DNA of 61,137 nt from Phoronis australis (lineage: Eukaryota > Phoronida > Phoronidae): NCBI GenBank assembly GCA_002633005.1, contig NMRA01000192.1, positions 149,375 to 210,511 on the forward strand, read 5' to 3'. This document shows, piece after piece, positions 1 through 12,350 of this stretch. The notes under the pieces are model-generated. The model was not told where the DNA came from, did not search any database, and saw only the letters and a list, made by a program, of their open reading frames with translations. The translations under genes were made by a program, and so were the position numbers. The number at the start of each line of letters is the position of its first letter. Within the stretch, counting starts at the first letter, position 1.

Positions 1-329
1 TCTTTGGATTATCGCTGGCTCCGAAATACTTTTGCTCGAACACTTTTTTCATCGTCGCAGCTTTACAAATTGACAAGTCACGAATATACGATTCTAAGCT
101 GAAAAGTGCCGCCTGATGTCTTTGTCAAAGCGTTTTCGGAAAGTGCAAAAAAACGCCAATCAATTCCACCAGGAACGTCGTTTAGCGACTGTGTATCTGC
201 CTCTGACATCTTGCTTGTTTGTCGGGTGTCACGTGACTTTTCGCTAAGAGGCGGAGCTTGCGATAGGTCAATTATAGCTTAAAAAGCATGGGAGAAACTA
301 CTTTGCACATTAAATGACCTTTGTACTGC
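1..329. other. Intergenic, no gene seen
   Basis: No coding signal is recognised here. Homology between the downstream receptor pseudogene and the intact receptor gene fades at about 330, so this stretch lies outside the duplicated block. Confidence 0.5.
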
Positions 330-1887
330 AAGTCCCTTATTCGCACATCCACTGCGACAGTTTACAGTTTTTAAGAGTTTCCGAAGAAATAGATGTTTTG
401 CAACAAAGAACGTTTAGAGGAAGTGGTCTTGGGTTATTACAATCAACTTCAAGAAATTTCCAATCAAATACAGGTTCTTCGAACCAATTTCGATCGGTCT
501 TTGGAGCCATCAGTAGTCTACAGGTTGATTTCACTCCCGACGGTGCAATCCATGTTGCTCCAATTTCTGGATTGAATCTTATAATCAACATAGTGTTTTG
601 CGACACTAAAATGTCAGGGCTTGACAAGTTTCCGTCATGGCTTACGCAAGTATTTCTTGTTGCGGCAAACGAAATGGAATTCCATACATCATCCATGCTA
701 GTTAAACGATAACACCTTCCATCTCAGTATATCCACCCAAACGCACAATGCATGGAGATTATATTCAGTTCTTTTGAACAATTCGCCTGCTCTTTATATT
801 CACAAACAGAAAATGATTACCGTCCATCCAACGAAACGTTTCTTTGGGGAATTCGTTTAGACCTAAATATGTCGCTTAAGATGGTATGTCATTAACAAGA
901 TAATTGTACACAACGCGCTACCATTTTGTTTTAAACATATCCCAGATAAATTTGTGTTCGGCTTTTGTGTTCAGCGTCAGTATATGTCCTCCACGTGATT
1001 CACACTTTCTCTGAGCATCGAACCAGCTGGCAGACGATTGAGGTGCTATCGTGTAATATTTCCCGCCAAAATGACCGTCTGCTAAGTATCCCTTTGAACA
1101 CCAAGGAGAGTTAACCATGGTGAAGGTCGTTCCGTTATTTCGAACTGCTCTGTATTTAATTATGAGGGGAGGTAACACGGCAAGATCGGTTTATATAGGT
1201 GAATCGACACTTAGAGTTCGTATTGGAAATGGATAAGCTGGAGTGGTGCTTTTGGTGCAGAATCCTTTGTAACTATCGTATGTCGGCAAAAGAATGATTT
1301 TCATAAAAGACCTTTCACAGTTACAAGAATGCATGTCGTCTATGTTCTTCTTTTTCACTTGGTTACAGCCACACACGTAGATATGGTCCACTATCTCAAC
1401 ATGTGTTAACACACAATGTCTGCAGAAGTAGATACTCAATTCGATGGAAACTCTGAAATGTGGTTACTCGGAACGTGCAATACCTGAATGTATCCCCTCA
1501 TGGTGACTCGTTGTAGGCCTATTTTTTGAAAATCAGACATAATGTTGGCTGCGATGAAAAACCTAACTGCTACATCTGGCGATTTCCGATGTAATACCGA
1601 CGTAAAGTGTGCATATGTAAGAGCCTTTTGGCCGAGTTCGGACACCACGTTTCGGAACCTGGCCGTCCCTTATGAGCTGGATATTTACCAAACTACAGTT
1701 CTTCCCCATGTATCAAAGCTATTTCTGAGTACTTTCTAGTGCCAGCCTGCAACAGCCATTCTAGATCTGACCCATGTGTCAAGTTAGCACAGTCAATGTA
1801 TCCTACCGCAAACTCCACTCGTTCCACAACAGTGCTTCGACACCAAAAGACAAGAAAGTAAAGTGTCGTAACTCCGAGGAGCGCCAT
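330..1887 (-). pseudogene. Decayed tandem copy of the GRL101-type receptor ectodomain
   Basis: Five minus-strand pieces match the N-terminal exon of the receptor at 15217-21495, in the same order. They are 1887-1693 (receptor residues about 1-65, with the same MALLGV start), 1648-1436 (about 84-160), 1439-1191 (about 717-790), 1178-918 (about 798-890, start of the first lectin domain) and 696-337 (about 1047-1165, second lectin domain to the first LDLa cysteines). The pieces lie in different frames. A single deletion of about 556 codons removes most of the CUB-like region at about 1437. A second deletion takes the end of lectin domain 1 (between 918 and about 800). The LDLa, LRR and seven-helix parts are absent. 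Frameshifts and deletions make it non-functional as a receptor. It could be transcribed, since its 5' flank is also copied. I am confident of the homology; how and when the copy arose is inference. Confidence 0.88.
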
Positions 1888-2205
1888 ACTTGATGTGAAC
1901 CAATCCAGAACACCAACGCTTAAGTACAGAGGACACGCCAGCAATTGGTGTAATTAAAGTCTGAACCACTTCTGTGTTTACCGTAAAACACACTTGACGC
2001 ACTGAAAAATGCATAAAGCCACCTGGTCCATCCATCATTGGCAGCGTGCGTGTTAGGTGCGTGACCACGTCAACAATACTTGAAACCGTGCCATGGTCAA
2101 TGATTAATTATTTATTATCAACCTTTTAAGAGCATCACTATTCGAATTTTACCACTGACCTTGTTCACGTTCCGCAATGCAATTCTCTTGTGAGACATTT
2201 CCAGC
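1888..2205 (-). repeat. Duplicated 5' flank of the receptor (pseudogene copy)
   Basis: The sequence upstream of the pseudogene start matches 21496-21845 upstream of the intact receptor with small indels. Shared stretches include AAATGCATAAAGCCACCTGG versus AGATGCACAAAGCCACCTGA, and both end in a run containing TTCTCTTGTGAGACA or TTCTCTTACGAGACA. The duplication therefore took in at least 0.3 kb of upstream, probably promoter, DNA. No clear TATA box was identified in either copy. Confidence 0.75.
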
Positions 2206-4576
2206 GTCAACACTTAGTTTCATCCCATAATTCATCATTTCAGTCTAGTCGTCGAATCAGTGCAGTGGCCATTTTGCCAGTGCAAGGTTACGAGCCTATT
2301 CGCGAGAGAACACTTGTCTTGCGAAAGTACAAAAAAACAGTACTGCAATAAAATACGAGAGCGCTCGGAGGAGCGACACTTGGCGAAATTAACCGAAAAG
2401 AAGACGATGGGGAGGACGACGACGATGATGACGATGAAGGCGGCAATTATGAACAACACGATAACATTCATGTGACTAGAGAAGAAATTACTAAGAAATA
2501 GACTGCAGTCTTGTTCAATAGAAGCTAAACCAACATCAATGCAGCAAGAGCGCTCAACAAAGGAACAGCGAAATAAGAAAATCTCGAATAATTCGTAGAC
2601 GTCCTAGCGAAAACTGGAAAACATCATCTGAAAGCCCGTTCAAAACTCTATCTAAATTGATAGTAACGCACAATACCGTAATTTTTTCGAAAAAAGTGAA
2701 ATTTTGCGTTTTTTTTAAATTCAAAGTCGAATAACTCGAAAACGGTAAGTCCGAGAAAAACGTTATCCTAGAACTTTTGAAAGAACATGCTTTAAGGAAT
2801 CCACATGCAAAAATTCACGTCATTTGCGATACCCGTTAAAAATGCGAATGCAGAACGATCGAAAATGGGTGAAAATGCGCCAGAGCCGCCATCCTGAAAG
2901 TGACTTCCAGTTAAACAAACGTTTATAATAGCCAATTAAACGAAACAAACAGCTGACGAGTTTGAAAATGATTGGTTCACCAAAGCGCCCTCTACAGGAG
3001 AAAACTTTTCCGAGGTGCACATGCGCCATGGCCAATATTTCCGTCATCTTTGACTGGAAGTTAACGATTTACCGCTTATTTGTAGTACATGTGTTCTGTA
3101 ATAATCGTACCAAGTTTCAGCTCTGTACGTTGAAAAATGCGGCCTCTATGAGCATTTGAATCTGAAACCGTAAACAAAATGACCGCCACCTCCACCATTT
3201 TGAATCCGATCATGACCAAAAACAATAGACTTTCAGGACTTCCAGATCTACACGTCGTGTGCGAATTTCGTGCGAGTCAGACGAAAATTGCGACCTGTAG
3301 AGCGCGAAAAAAAAACTTGACGGCAGACCAACATACTTGTCGGAATTCAAAGAATTCCGCCAAGTAATTACAGATCTTTGGAATAGCAAAATCAATAACA
3401 GAAGCCCCTGTGACAATTTAGCTTGTTCAAAGAACTTTAATTTCTATCTTGTGTTTATGAAATTGATGCTTCATCTAATTTATCCTGTTTCGAGTAAATC
3501 TACTATTTGGCAAAACAAAGAGTTCAGTCCAAATGCATAAAACATGCTAAAATTACCCATAGACCTGCGGTAAGTTCTTTTCAGAAAAAAGTTTCTGATA
3601 AACCACTCACTGCAAATTTGATGAAACGCCTCTGCAATTTGGTGAACTACAAAGCCAAATTGCTTTTCAGTGAGATCTGAAAGGAACGTATGTCCACTAT
3701 CGTTGTCCGAGACTGACCGTAAATGGATCATGACTCAGAGGTCTGATTACTTCCACCGAGATTGGCTGGTCATCATCTTCATTTTGTGAGAAAGCTACGA
3801 ATGACATCCGATTTCTCAAGGTTGTCTCGAAAAATGTTTAGTCTCTGGTGAATGAGGATGTCTTTCCTCCTCTGTTCAGATTGGACGGCAACAAGTAAAT
3901 GCCTGGAGCATTTACAATCATTTAAGAAACTAATCCGTGCAGTGGCGCTGCAACCACAGGTCCGCTAGTCGTGACTGACGCACGGAGATTAGTCTGGGGT
4001 CGGCAGACAATTTAATGGGTACAGTGAGGACGTGCCACGGAGACGGATGCCGTGTTTCGATTTCCTACAATAAGTTTTGGTCGCTTTTGCTCCGTTTCGC
4101 AAAAAAAATTGGGTTGTCGGTTTAAATTGAGATCTTATAAAAATGGAGAGGTTATTTTTTAATTGATACTAAGTTTCGGTCTGAATCCTGAGGTGGTCTG
4201 AATCCTGACGTGATTTTGGGCAGTCACTAGACAGGAGGATAGGGTAAGGCACACTTTTTCCTGATGAGCCATAAATATGGGTCATGTTTTAAGCTCTCTT
4301 TCAATAGGTATAGAAATGGAGCACAGTTTCAGCTCTTCGTATAAACCTAGGACTATAATGATATTGCTTCCAGGTATAAAACTGACATAGATAAAACTTT
4401 TCATTTTGGAAAGGTATGAATTTGAATATCGTCCCAAATTTGAAAGCTCTGCTAAATCTCTCGGGTGATTGCTGATAATGGTCACGTGGATGACAGAATA
4501 TCCCAGTAAGTGCCATGAAATGTCAAAAATGAATCATTTCCCATTTAAAGTCCTTCTCCCAAACTGCCCATGTGTT
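2206..4576. other. Intergenic, low-complexity and probable repeat DNA
   Basis: No convincing gene. A GAC/GAT-rich low-complexity stretch lies at about 2403-2440. The region around 2680-3370, with phrases such as AAAATTTTGCG runs and GCCACCTCCACCATTTTGAA, has the look of old interspersed repeat. Short open frames here (up to about 89 residues) carry no recognisable motif. Confidence 0.45.
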
Positions 4577-7500
4577 TCCAGTATACGAAAATACTTACTA
4601 CATAAAATCATATTTTCGACACCCTTTCTTTATATTCTTTTCGCCTTTCTTGCGAAAAGCGATTTTTGAACAGTATTTGACCCTTCTCTCTGAGCGTATG
4701 ATTACCGGTTGTCATCGGTTATTTCCGTACCCACATTTCCGGCTCATCAGTTCAGGAACTTGTCCTGAAAGCCGCCATTTTTTCCTTGTAAATGAATGTG
4801 CTATCGCTTGCTCGAAAGTCTTCATTATTTTGTTTTGTTAGTAATATCTCGTGATTCGCTTGCATATGTAGTGTATTTATAGTTTGTAGTTAGTGGTCGT
4901 TGATGTTTTTTGGAATGTTACGCGTACTTAGTATGTTAAAATATCATTGGTGTTTAGTTCCTTACGTGGGCCGGTCGAACCTAGGAACCAATATGGGTCG
5001 AACCAATTTTTTTCGTTTTGATTTTTTTCTCGTTTTGAAAAAGTACTTTGCTATCATCGGAAAGGTAGTGGATTCTACTCAGCAAAAATCGAAAAAGTAT
5101 CAAAATCGGGGCAAGAAGTGTAAAGTTATTGCAAGTTTTGTGGCGAAATTTGGGTCACTTTGTTTGGATCGCGTCGGCCATATTGGAGAACAGCGGTATA
5201 AGTTACGAGTTTAAAACATTGTGAAAATTGTTTTTGCCAACGAATTACGGTGAAATTTAGTTAGACATCTGTTTACTTACTATTCTGCACGATTCAACAG
5301 TGTTCACCAAATTTCAGCCTCGCAGTTGTTACTCATTAAGTGATAAATGTGCTCACAATTCCCGTCTCATTTCTGGCGCCACCGACAACATGGCGACATT
5401 TGCTGAACTGAAAGGCATGTTCAATCGGCTACTTTGTAATTTGTGAAGAATTAACGTTGATACATTTTGACAAACGTTGCTACAAAAAAGAAACTTTGTT
5501 CAATTTTCGTGTTTTTTGTGCAAAATATAAGATGTATTCGAATTATTTTACTGTAAATTTCCCATTCAGGTGATCTTACACTAAGCTAAAAAATAGTTGA
5601 AATAATTTTGAAATGGTTTTTTGTTTGACTCTCAACTGCTGTTCAAGTCTTGATTCGGTGTCACAAAATGATTCATATTTTCTAAATTTTAAGTCTCAAT
5701 TGCTTTCAAGTCATGTTTTGTAACTTATTGCTTCTTAATTCAGGTTATCAATATGAATAATCTTAATTGGAGAAATAAGCTATGTTGGATTGTGAAGCTT
5801 CAAGCCTCTAATTCTTGTTCCTTGCAACTTCATATTTTTTAAATGATGCTTGTCAAATTCTGGTGTAAGGAAACACTATTCCGTCACCATGGTAATAGTT
5901 ACATGTATGTCCACTTTCATATCATGGAAACTGTTGCTGTTGAATAGTGTTTGTAATGCTAAATGTTGTAAAGTATTGTGCATTTTAAGTTACTTATTAT
6001 GTTAAAAGTTTGAATCATTTTGTGTTAATGAATAAAAAATGATAACATTTTGTAATGGACTTGTCATACTTATGTGCTGGAATGAGCCCCCTTTTTGGAG
6101 AACTGGAAAAAGGTCTGCCTCAGTCACAGAAGCACGAATTCCGAAAAAAAGTAGAAAGTGAGACAATATTCCACTAGAAGACAGGAAGTACCAAAATTTA
6201 GAGTCTGCAATTCATAGCTCTGAACATACCCACTGAATCTTACAGTAAAAGATAGACATTCCCAAAAATTCCAGCCCCCATTCTTTTAGGCTTGGTGCGC
6301 TCATACAAAGTCTGGGAAAATCTCTATTAAAAGCCAACAACTTACTTTGCGCAGTTCGCCAGAAGTACCCAAGTTCTAAATAAACCTCGTTTGAGCGAGC
6401 GCTGTGGCCAGCGACCAATTAGGCCTAAGGGTAGCCTTGGCGCAAAGCTGTATCGGCCTACTAACAAGCTGTATTTTGACGATAGTCTTCACTGGTAGCT
6501 GGTGACTGAGGCTAACTAAGGTCTGCCCCGGCAGTGTGACACAGGACTAACCAGCCCGTAATTTCATGCAGGTGTCTGAAACTACCCTTGAATATATGCA
6601 GCATTTATGATTTGACCATTTTACGTCAACAAAACAGCTCGCAACCGCGTGCATTTACCGTTCGCCAGTGTCTGGTCTCGATACGCACCGGGTCCGATAG
6701 GCTGCGGTCCCGAGTCTGGCAAAATAATTTCTGTCAAAATTTATTCGCCACATTTCTTCAGCAAATTCGATAAAATTGTCCGTAGTTTGATTTTATTAAA
6801 ATTAAGGCGCGCTTTCGATTATTTTATCCCCGTTTGCAAGCTGGTAACAGGCACTCGTCCATCCACACTGACTGCGTTTTCTTAGCGGCTAGTCTGGGTT
6901 CCTGAATGAATTGTACTTCCGGGTAGGCGGCAAGTTCAAAATGGCGGTGGTTCTTCGGGTGCGAATCGTGAGTGGCGCGTTCATTTTAACTTTTTTCGAG
7001 TACGGATCGTGTACTAGATATAGGGTAGGTACTTCTTGGATCCTTATAACATCCTCTAACCATGTAATAAGGGTTAACACCGCGTGAGAGAAGGACTTTA
7101 AGTCGTGAAAACAACCCGATTTAATAACACAGATCATAAACATGATTTATTGCAATATTCTTGGATATTGCTTATTAGCATATGTACGTTCCCTTTTCTA
7201 TCAAGAAACAACCCAAGTCATTTTCAATTCAGATGCCTCGGCGGAAACTCGTCGACAGGATAATCCTGTGTAGTTGTCTGATTCAGAGACAGTCCACTTA
7301 GCATGGCCGGTGTGGTTACGATCATCGCCAAGTCAGAAGCCGCTCGACCGAATATCTCGCTTATCGGGCGATAATTCTCCAAAAATCCACTCGGGCTCTA
7401 GATTACGGGAGATAACGACCTCGCCATGTAATAATCTTCATACCACATAATCAGCCTAACACCGCCATTATAACTGTTGACTAACCCATTTTGTTAATCA

Positions 7501-9721
7501 ACGCGTGTCAATTAACATTTTGGTGGGAACCCGAGGACGTATTCGAGCACGCTCCACTCAAGTTTCGTGTAACGACAGCGTAGCCTTAAAGACCTGGTCG
7601 CACTCGTTGTTACATGGTTAGAGGATGTTATAAGGATCCAAGAAGTACCCATCCCATAACTAATACACAATCCGTACTCGAAAAAAGTTTAAATGAACGC
7701 GCCACCCACAATTCAAATCATAAATGCCGCATATATTCAAAGGTAGTTTCAGACACTTGCATGAAATTACGGACTGGTTAGTCCTGTATCACACTGCCGC
7801 GGCAGACCTTAGCTAGCCTCAGTGCCAGCTACCAGTGAAGACTAAATACAGCTTGTTAGTAGGCCTATACAGATTTGCGCCAAGGCTACCCTTAGACCTA
7901 ACTGGTCGCTGGCCACAGTGCTCGCTCAAACGAGGTTTATTTAGAACTTGGGTACTTCTGGCGAACTGTGCAAAGTTGATGGCTTTCAATAGAGATTTGC
8001 TCAGACTTTGTATGAGCGCACCAAGCCTAAAAGAATGGGGGGCTGAAATTTTTGGGAATGTCTATCTTTTACTATAAGATTCACTGGGTATGTTCAGAGC
8101 TATGAATTGAGACGCTAAATTTTGGTACTTCCTGTCTTCTAGTGGAATATTGTCTCATTTTCAACTTTTTTCGGAATTCGTGCTTCTCTAACTGAGGCAG
8201 ATCTTTTTCCATTTCTCCAAATAGGAGGCTTGTTCGAGCACATAAGAATGACAAGTCCAATACAAAATGTTATCATTTTTTATTCATTAACCCAAAATGA
8301 TTCAAATTTTTAACATAATAAGTAACTTAAAATGCACAATACTGTACAACATTTAGCATTACAAACACTATTCAACAGCAACAGTTTCCATGATATGAAA
8401 GTGGACATACATGTTACTATTACCATGGTGACGGAATAGTGTTTCCTTACACCAGAATTTGACAAGCATGATTAAAAAAATATGAAGTTGCAAGGAACAA
8501 GAATTAGAGGCTTGAAGCTTCACAATCCAACATAGCTTATTTCTCCAATTAAGATTATTCATATTGTTGACTTGATAACCTGAATTAAGAAGCAATAAGT
8601 TACAAAACATGACTTGAAAGCAATTAAGACTTAAAATTTAGAAAAATACGAATCATTTCGTGACACCGAATCAAGCCTTGAACAGCAGTTGACAGTCAAA
8701 CAAAAAACCATTTCAAAATTATTTCAACTATTTTTTTTAGCTTAGGGTAAGATCACCTGAATGGGAAATTTACAGTAAAATAATTCGAATATATCTTATA
8801 TTTTTGCACAAAAACAAGAAAATTGAACAAAGTTCCTTTTTTGTAGCAATGTTTGTCAAAATGTATCAACGTTAAATCTTCACAAATCACAAAGTAGCCG
8901 ATTGAACATGCCTTTCAGTTCAGCAAAAGTCGCCATGTTGTTGGTGCCGCCAGAAATGAGACGAAGTCCAACGGGAATTGTGAGCACATTTATCACTTAA
9001 TGAGTAACAACTGCGAGGTTGAAATTTGGTGAACACTGTTGAATCGTGCAGAAAAGTAAGTAAAGATATGTCTAAGTAAATTTCACCGTAATTTCTTGGC
9101 GAAAACAATTTACGCAATGTTTTAAACCCGTTATCCCGCTGTCCTCCAATATGGCCGACTCGATTCAAACAAAGTGACCCAAATTTCGCCACAAAACGTG
9201 CAATAACTTCACATTGCTTGCCCCGATTTTGATACTTTTTCGATTTTTACTGAGTAGAATCCACTACCTTTCCGACGATAGCAAAGTACTTTTTTAAAAC
9301 GAGAAAAAAATCAAAACGAAAAAAAATTGGTTGGACCCATATTGGTTCTTAGGTTCGACCGGCCTACGTAAGGAACTAAACACCAATGCTATTTTAACAT
9401 ACTTAGTACGCGTAACATTCCAAAAAATTCAACGACCACTAACTACAAACTATAAATACACTACATATGCAAACGAATCACGCGATATTACTAACTAAAC
9501 AAAATAATGAAGACTTTTCGAGCAAGCGATAGCACATTCAGTTACACGGAAAAAATGGCAGAAATGTGGGTACGGAATGACCGATGACAGCCGGTAATTA
9601 TACGCTCACAGAGAAGGGTCAAATACTGTTAAAAATCGCTTTTGGCAAGACAGGCGAAAAGAATATAAAGAAAGGGTGTCGAAAATAAGATTTTATGTAG
9701 TAAGTATTTTCGGATACTGGA
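4577..9721. mobile_element. Giant foldback element I (2-2.5 kb inverted arms)
   Basis: The left arm (about 4577-7075) is the reverse complement of the right arm (about 7611-9721), around a loop of about 0.5 kb (7076-7610). The outer ends read CCAGTATACGAAAATACTTA on the left and, on the opposite strand, CCAGTATCCGAAAATACTTA on the right. The inner ends match around GGATCCTTATAACATCCTCT (7038) and its complement (about 7627). The left arm carries about 340 extra bases (about 6619-6962) missing from the right arm. Mirror-image peptides occur in both arms (6212-6418 minus, 7835-8077 plus), as expected for non-coding inverted copies. No transposase is visible. It could be a foldback-type DNA transposon or an inverted segmental duplication. 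Point differences between the arms show it is not a perfect assembly hairpin. Confidence 0.85.
7361..7455. repeat. Module shared by foldback elements I and II (copy 1)
   Basis: This part of the loop of element I closely matches 12255-12350 beside the inner edge of element II. Common blocks are GGGCGATAATTCTC, CCACTCGGGCTCTAG, CATGTAATAATCTT and ATACCACAT, in the same order and orientation. It is the only sequence seen in both elements' interiors. Confidence 0.75.
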
Positions 9722-9731
9722 GCGACATAGG

Positions 9732-9765
9732 CATTTTGGTCTTTAACCACTGAGCTATTCAGCAG
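9732..9765 (-). repeat. tRNA-like SINE head (box A), minus strand
   Basis: The reverse strand reads GAATAGCTCAGTGGTTAAAG, a good RNA polymerase III box A of tRNA type. It sits between the right end of foldback I and the left arm of foldback II. It is positionally equivalent to the SINE head at 12889 on the other side of element II. No intact tRNA body is present. Confidence 0.5.
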
Positions 9766-9904
9766 CTGACGTCGTCTTACGTGAAAATTGAAATTCAATA
9801 CTTAAATGAGGACGCGCATGTTCAACAAACCGTATTGTACCGACCTTTATTACGCTGTGAAAATTAAGACGTACAGTTTCAATAAAAACCACATCTTCAG
9901 TTCC

Positions 9905-10053
9905 GGGGGCGGATCCAGGATTTTGAGTTAGGGAGTTCCAGGGTATGGTAATAGCTAGGATTTTGCCTTCAGACATTCGCACCCCCGAACTGCCAAATGG
10001 AATCTGGGAGAATTTTAGGGGGGGGCATGGCCCCCCTCTATATCCGCCACTGA
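9905..10053. mobile_element. Nested hAT-like MITE
   Basis: About 150 bp with inverted ends GGGGGCGGATCCAGG on the left and, on the opposite strand, CAGTGGCGGATATAGAGG on the right. It is bounded by the direct sequence TTCAGT on both sides (9895-9906 and 10055-10060), which fits an imperfect 8-bp hAT target duplication. The opposite arm of foldback II (about 12738-12746) shows the uninterrupted site TTAATTCAGTGAAA, so this is a secondary insertion. A CAGTGGCGG-type end is typical of non-autonomous hAT elements. The same end starts the composites at 28864 and 49097. Confidence 0.65.
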
Positions 10054-12254
10054 ATTCAGTAAAATTTATCTGGCATTTTCTCTCACTTGTAAATCATCGA
10101 TCTCTAGTTTAAATGTGGGTAACATGTCGTCAGGATCTTTGACTTGGATATCATACTCAGTAAGCAGTTACAACCTACTTTAGCAGACGATATTTCCACG
10201 ATGGAAGCTTAGTATAAGATGTTTAGTAAGCTAGCCTATTTACTTAAAACTTATTTTATAGATTGACTTTATTTCTATTTTGTTAAAATTTTCAATTTTT
10301 TGAGTAAAAACATTTGACTCGGCGTTTCGTAAAAGGTCACGACCTCCTACCTCGGGCCTCTGACATAGAAAGTAGTTCCAAAGCCGGGGCGAGTCTAGAA
10401 AGGCAGATTAATTCATTGCAATGCTTATTGTTCAGTATGTGGTATAAATAGCATCCGCATGTGGAACTGTGTAGACTGGATGGACGGTAAGGTTCTCAAG
10501 CGAGTGGACTCGAGTGAGTGGTCGTCTCTTACTAGTAATGTACGGAAATCACGGAGTGATACATCTGTGCCCTTGGCGATAATTTCCTGAGATTATAAAG
10601 CTTCGAACTGCTGCCTTAAGGACAATGAGTACCCATTACCGAACACGCGTTATTATTACGCACTGGGCCTAAAGAGCGCTTTTTTAAAATGCTTTAAGAG
10701 CTAATACATTTCCGCATCATACTGTGCCAAAATGTGAGTGATAATCTTGGTGATATTTTGCCGCTCATTCTTATTTAACCCCTTTTTAAAATTCTCGATT
10801 TCAAAAGTGAATACTGCACAAGAACGGAAGCAGAAATTATGAACATTTTCATGCAAAGCAGCATCAAGTCATTCGAACGACAAAAAGAGTAGACTGGCTT
10901 AGAATCCAGTAGTATCGGAAACGGAAGACTTAGTTTATATGATGGATTTGTAGACCACTGTTTGCAGTGAAGAAAGCAATGAGAACAACGAAAGAAAATG
11001 CTACCATGACAAATTCGAAATAATCGATATTTTGCCCCAAGAATTCCGAGATTGGGAAATTATTATTTATGAAGGGTGACTGTTCTTGCGACACTCACTC
11101 AGCGTCTGAGACTATCGGACTCGAGACTGTGTTGTGGCCGTTTACATGTCATGTCACGCTACTGACCTGCACGCATTATGAATTTCAATGCTTTCCAATG
11201 TTCTTGAAGCCGTGAACAACAAATCTCGAGTTCTTAAAAGTAGTGAAGCCGCTCCAATGCATCATAATTCACGGTATTACGCATTCCTTATAAAACTTCT
11301 TAAGGCAGGCTCTCCGAACCCCGCAGGAAAGGAAAATTCTGGCTTTGGTGCTCTCCTTAGGTTACACATGTTATCGTACTTTCATCATCTGTCAAAGAAA
11401 TCTTGCTGAAAAGGAGTGATTTTAGAAATGTGATTCATCAATTACAAGCAGAAAATTCAAAAGGCCCTTCTTTGGGGTTATTAACGTTTTAAATGGCCAC
11501 TGAGTTCACTAGGTGGTGCCAATGAACAGATTGTGAGCAGAAATCAGATTATGGGGGCGTCTTTGGGCTTGCTTGTGGGCCAGATTACTACCAGAATACA
11601 AACGTTTTTGTGGGCAGGAATGTTGTCTTACTAGTGTCACCTAGCAAATTTCCAGTCGCTGATTGGTATCAGACATTGCCTGTGTTGTATGGTTTAAGAA
11701 GTCCGTAGGCCCCGCGTCATTTATGGGATGACAGTTTGAAAATTAGTGTAATTATCGAATTTATAAGAAACACCACCGTTTTGCCTAAGTTCTTGTTTGA
11801 GAGATCTTAGAGGTTTATGACAGAATGAAAATGCTTTTAGTGCTTTATTTTGGCTTTTCTTTAAAACAATTGACCTTGAACCTTGGGCATTGACAAAAAA
11901 GATTCAGATCGTAAGTGTACATAAGTTAAGTACAGTATGATGATACATCGGTTTATTGAAATACTATCAATGCACTTAAGAAAGCAACACACCACATTTA
12001 TTGCGCAGCTTTCAGTGTCCCAAAAATGAAGATTTCTGTTCATCTAAGCCACTGAGCTAAGCCCATACTTGACAATGATACTCTACACAAAATGAAGGAT
12101 GTCCTATATAATGTTCAAGATCACACAATAATAAGATAAAGTAACATTAAAACACAACAATTGCGCTTCACAGGGATACTAGACTGGAATATGCAACACA
12201 ACACACTACAATAAAATACCGTACAATACATATAGATTATTACATGGCTAACGC

Positions 12255-12350
12255 CCCTCGGGCGATAATTCTCTAAAATCCACTCGGGCTCTAGGTAACG
12301 GGGAATAACGACTAAGAACATGTAATAATCTTTTAATACCACATACTGAA
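12255..12350. repeat. Module shared by foldback elements I and II (copy 2)
   Basis: Second copy of the module at 7361-7455, adjoining the right arm of foldback II. On the minus strand it lies in a 79-residue open frame (12121-12360), but the copy at 7361 does not keep that frame. A non-coding regulatory or LTR-like sequence is therefore more likely than a protein. Confidence 0.7.

Noticed and set aside
6212-8077. Similar peptides from 6212-6418 (minus) and 7835-8077 (plus) as a conserved gene pair
   Set aside because: They are mirror copies within the two arms of one palindrome, so similarity does not show coding selection.
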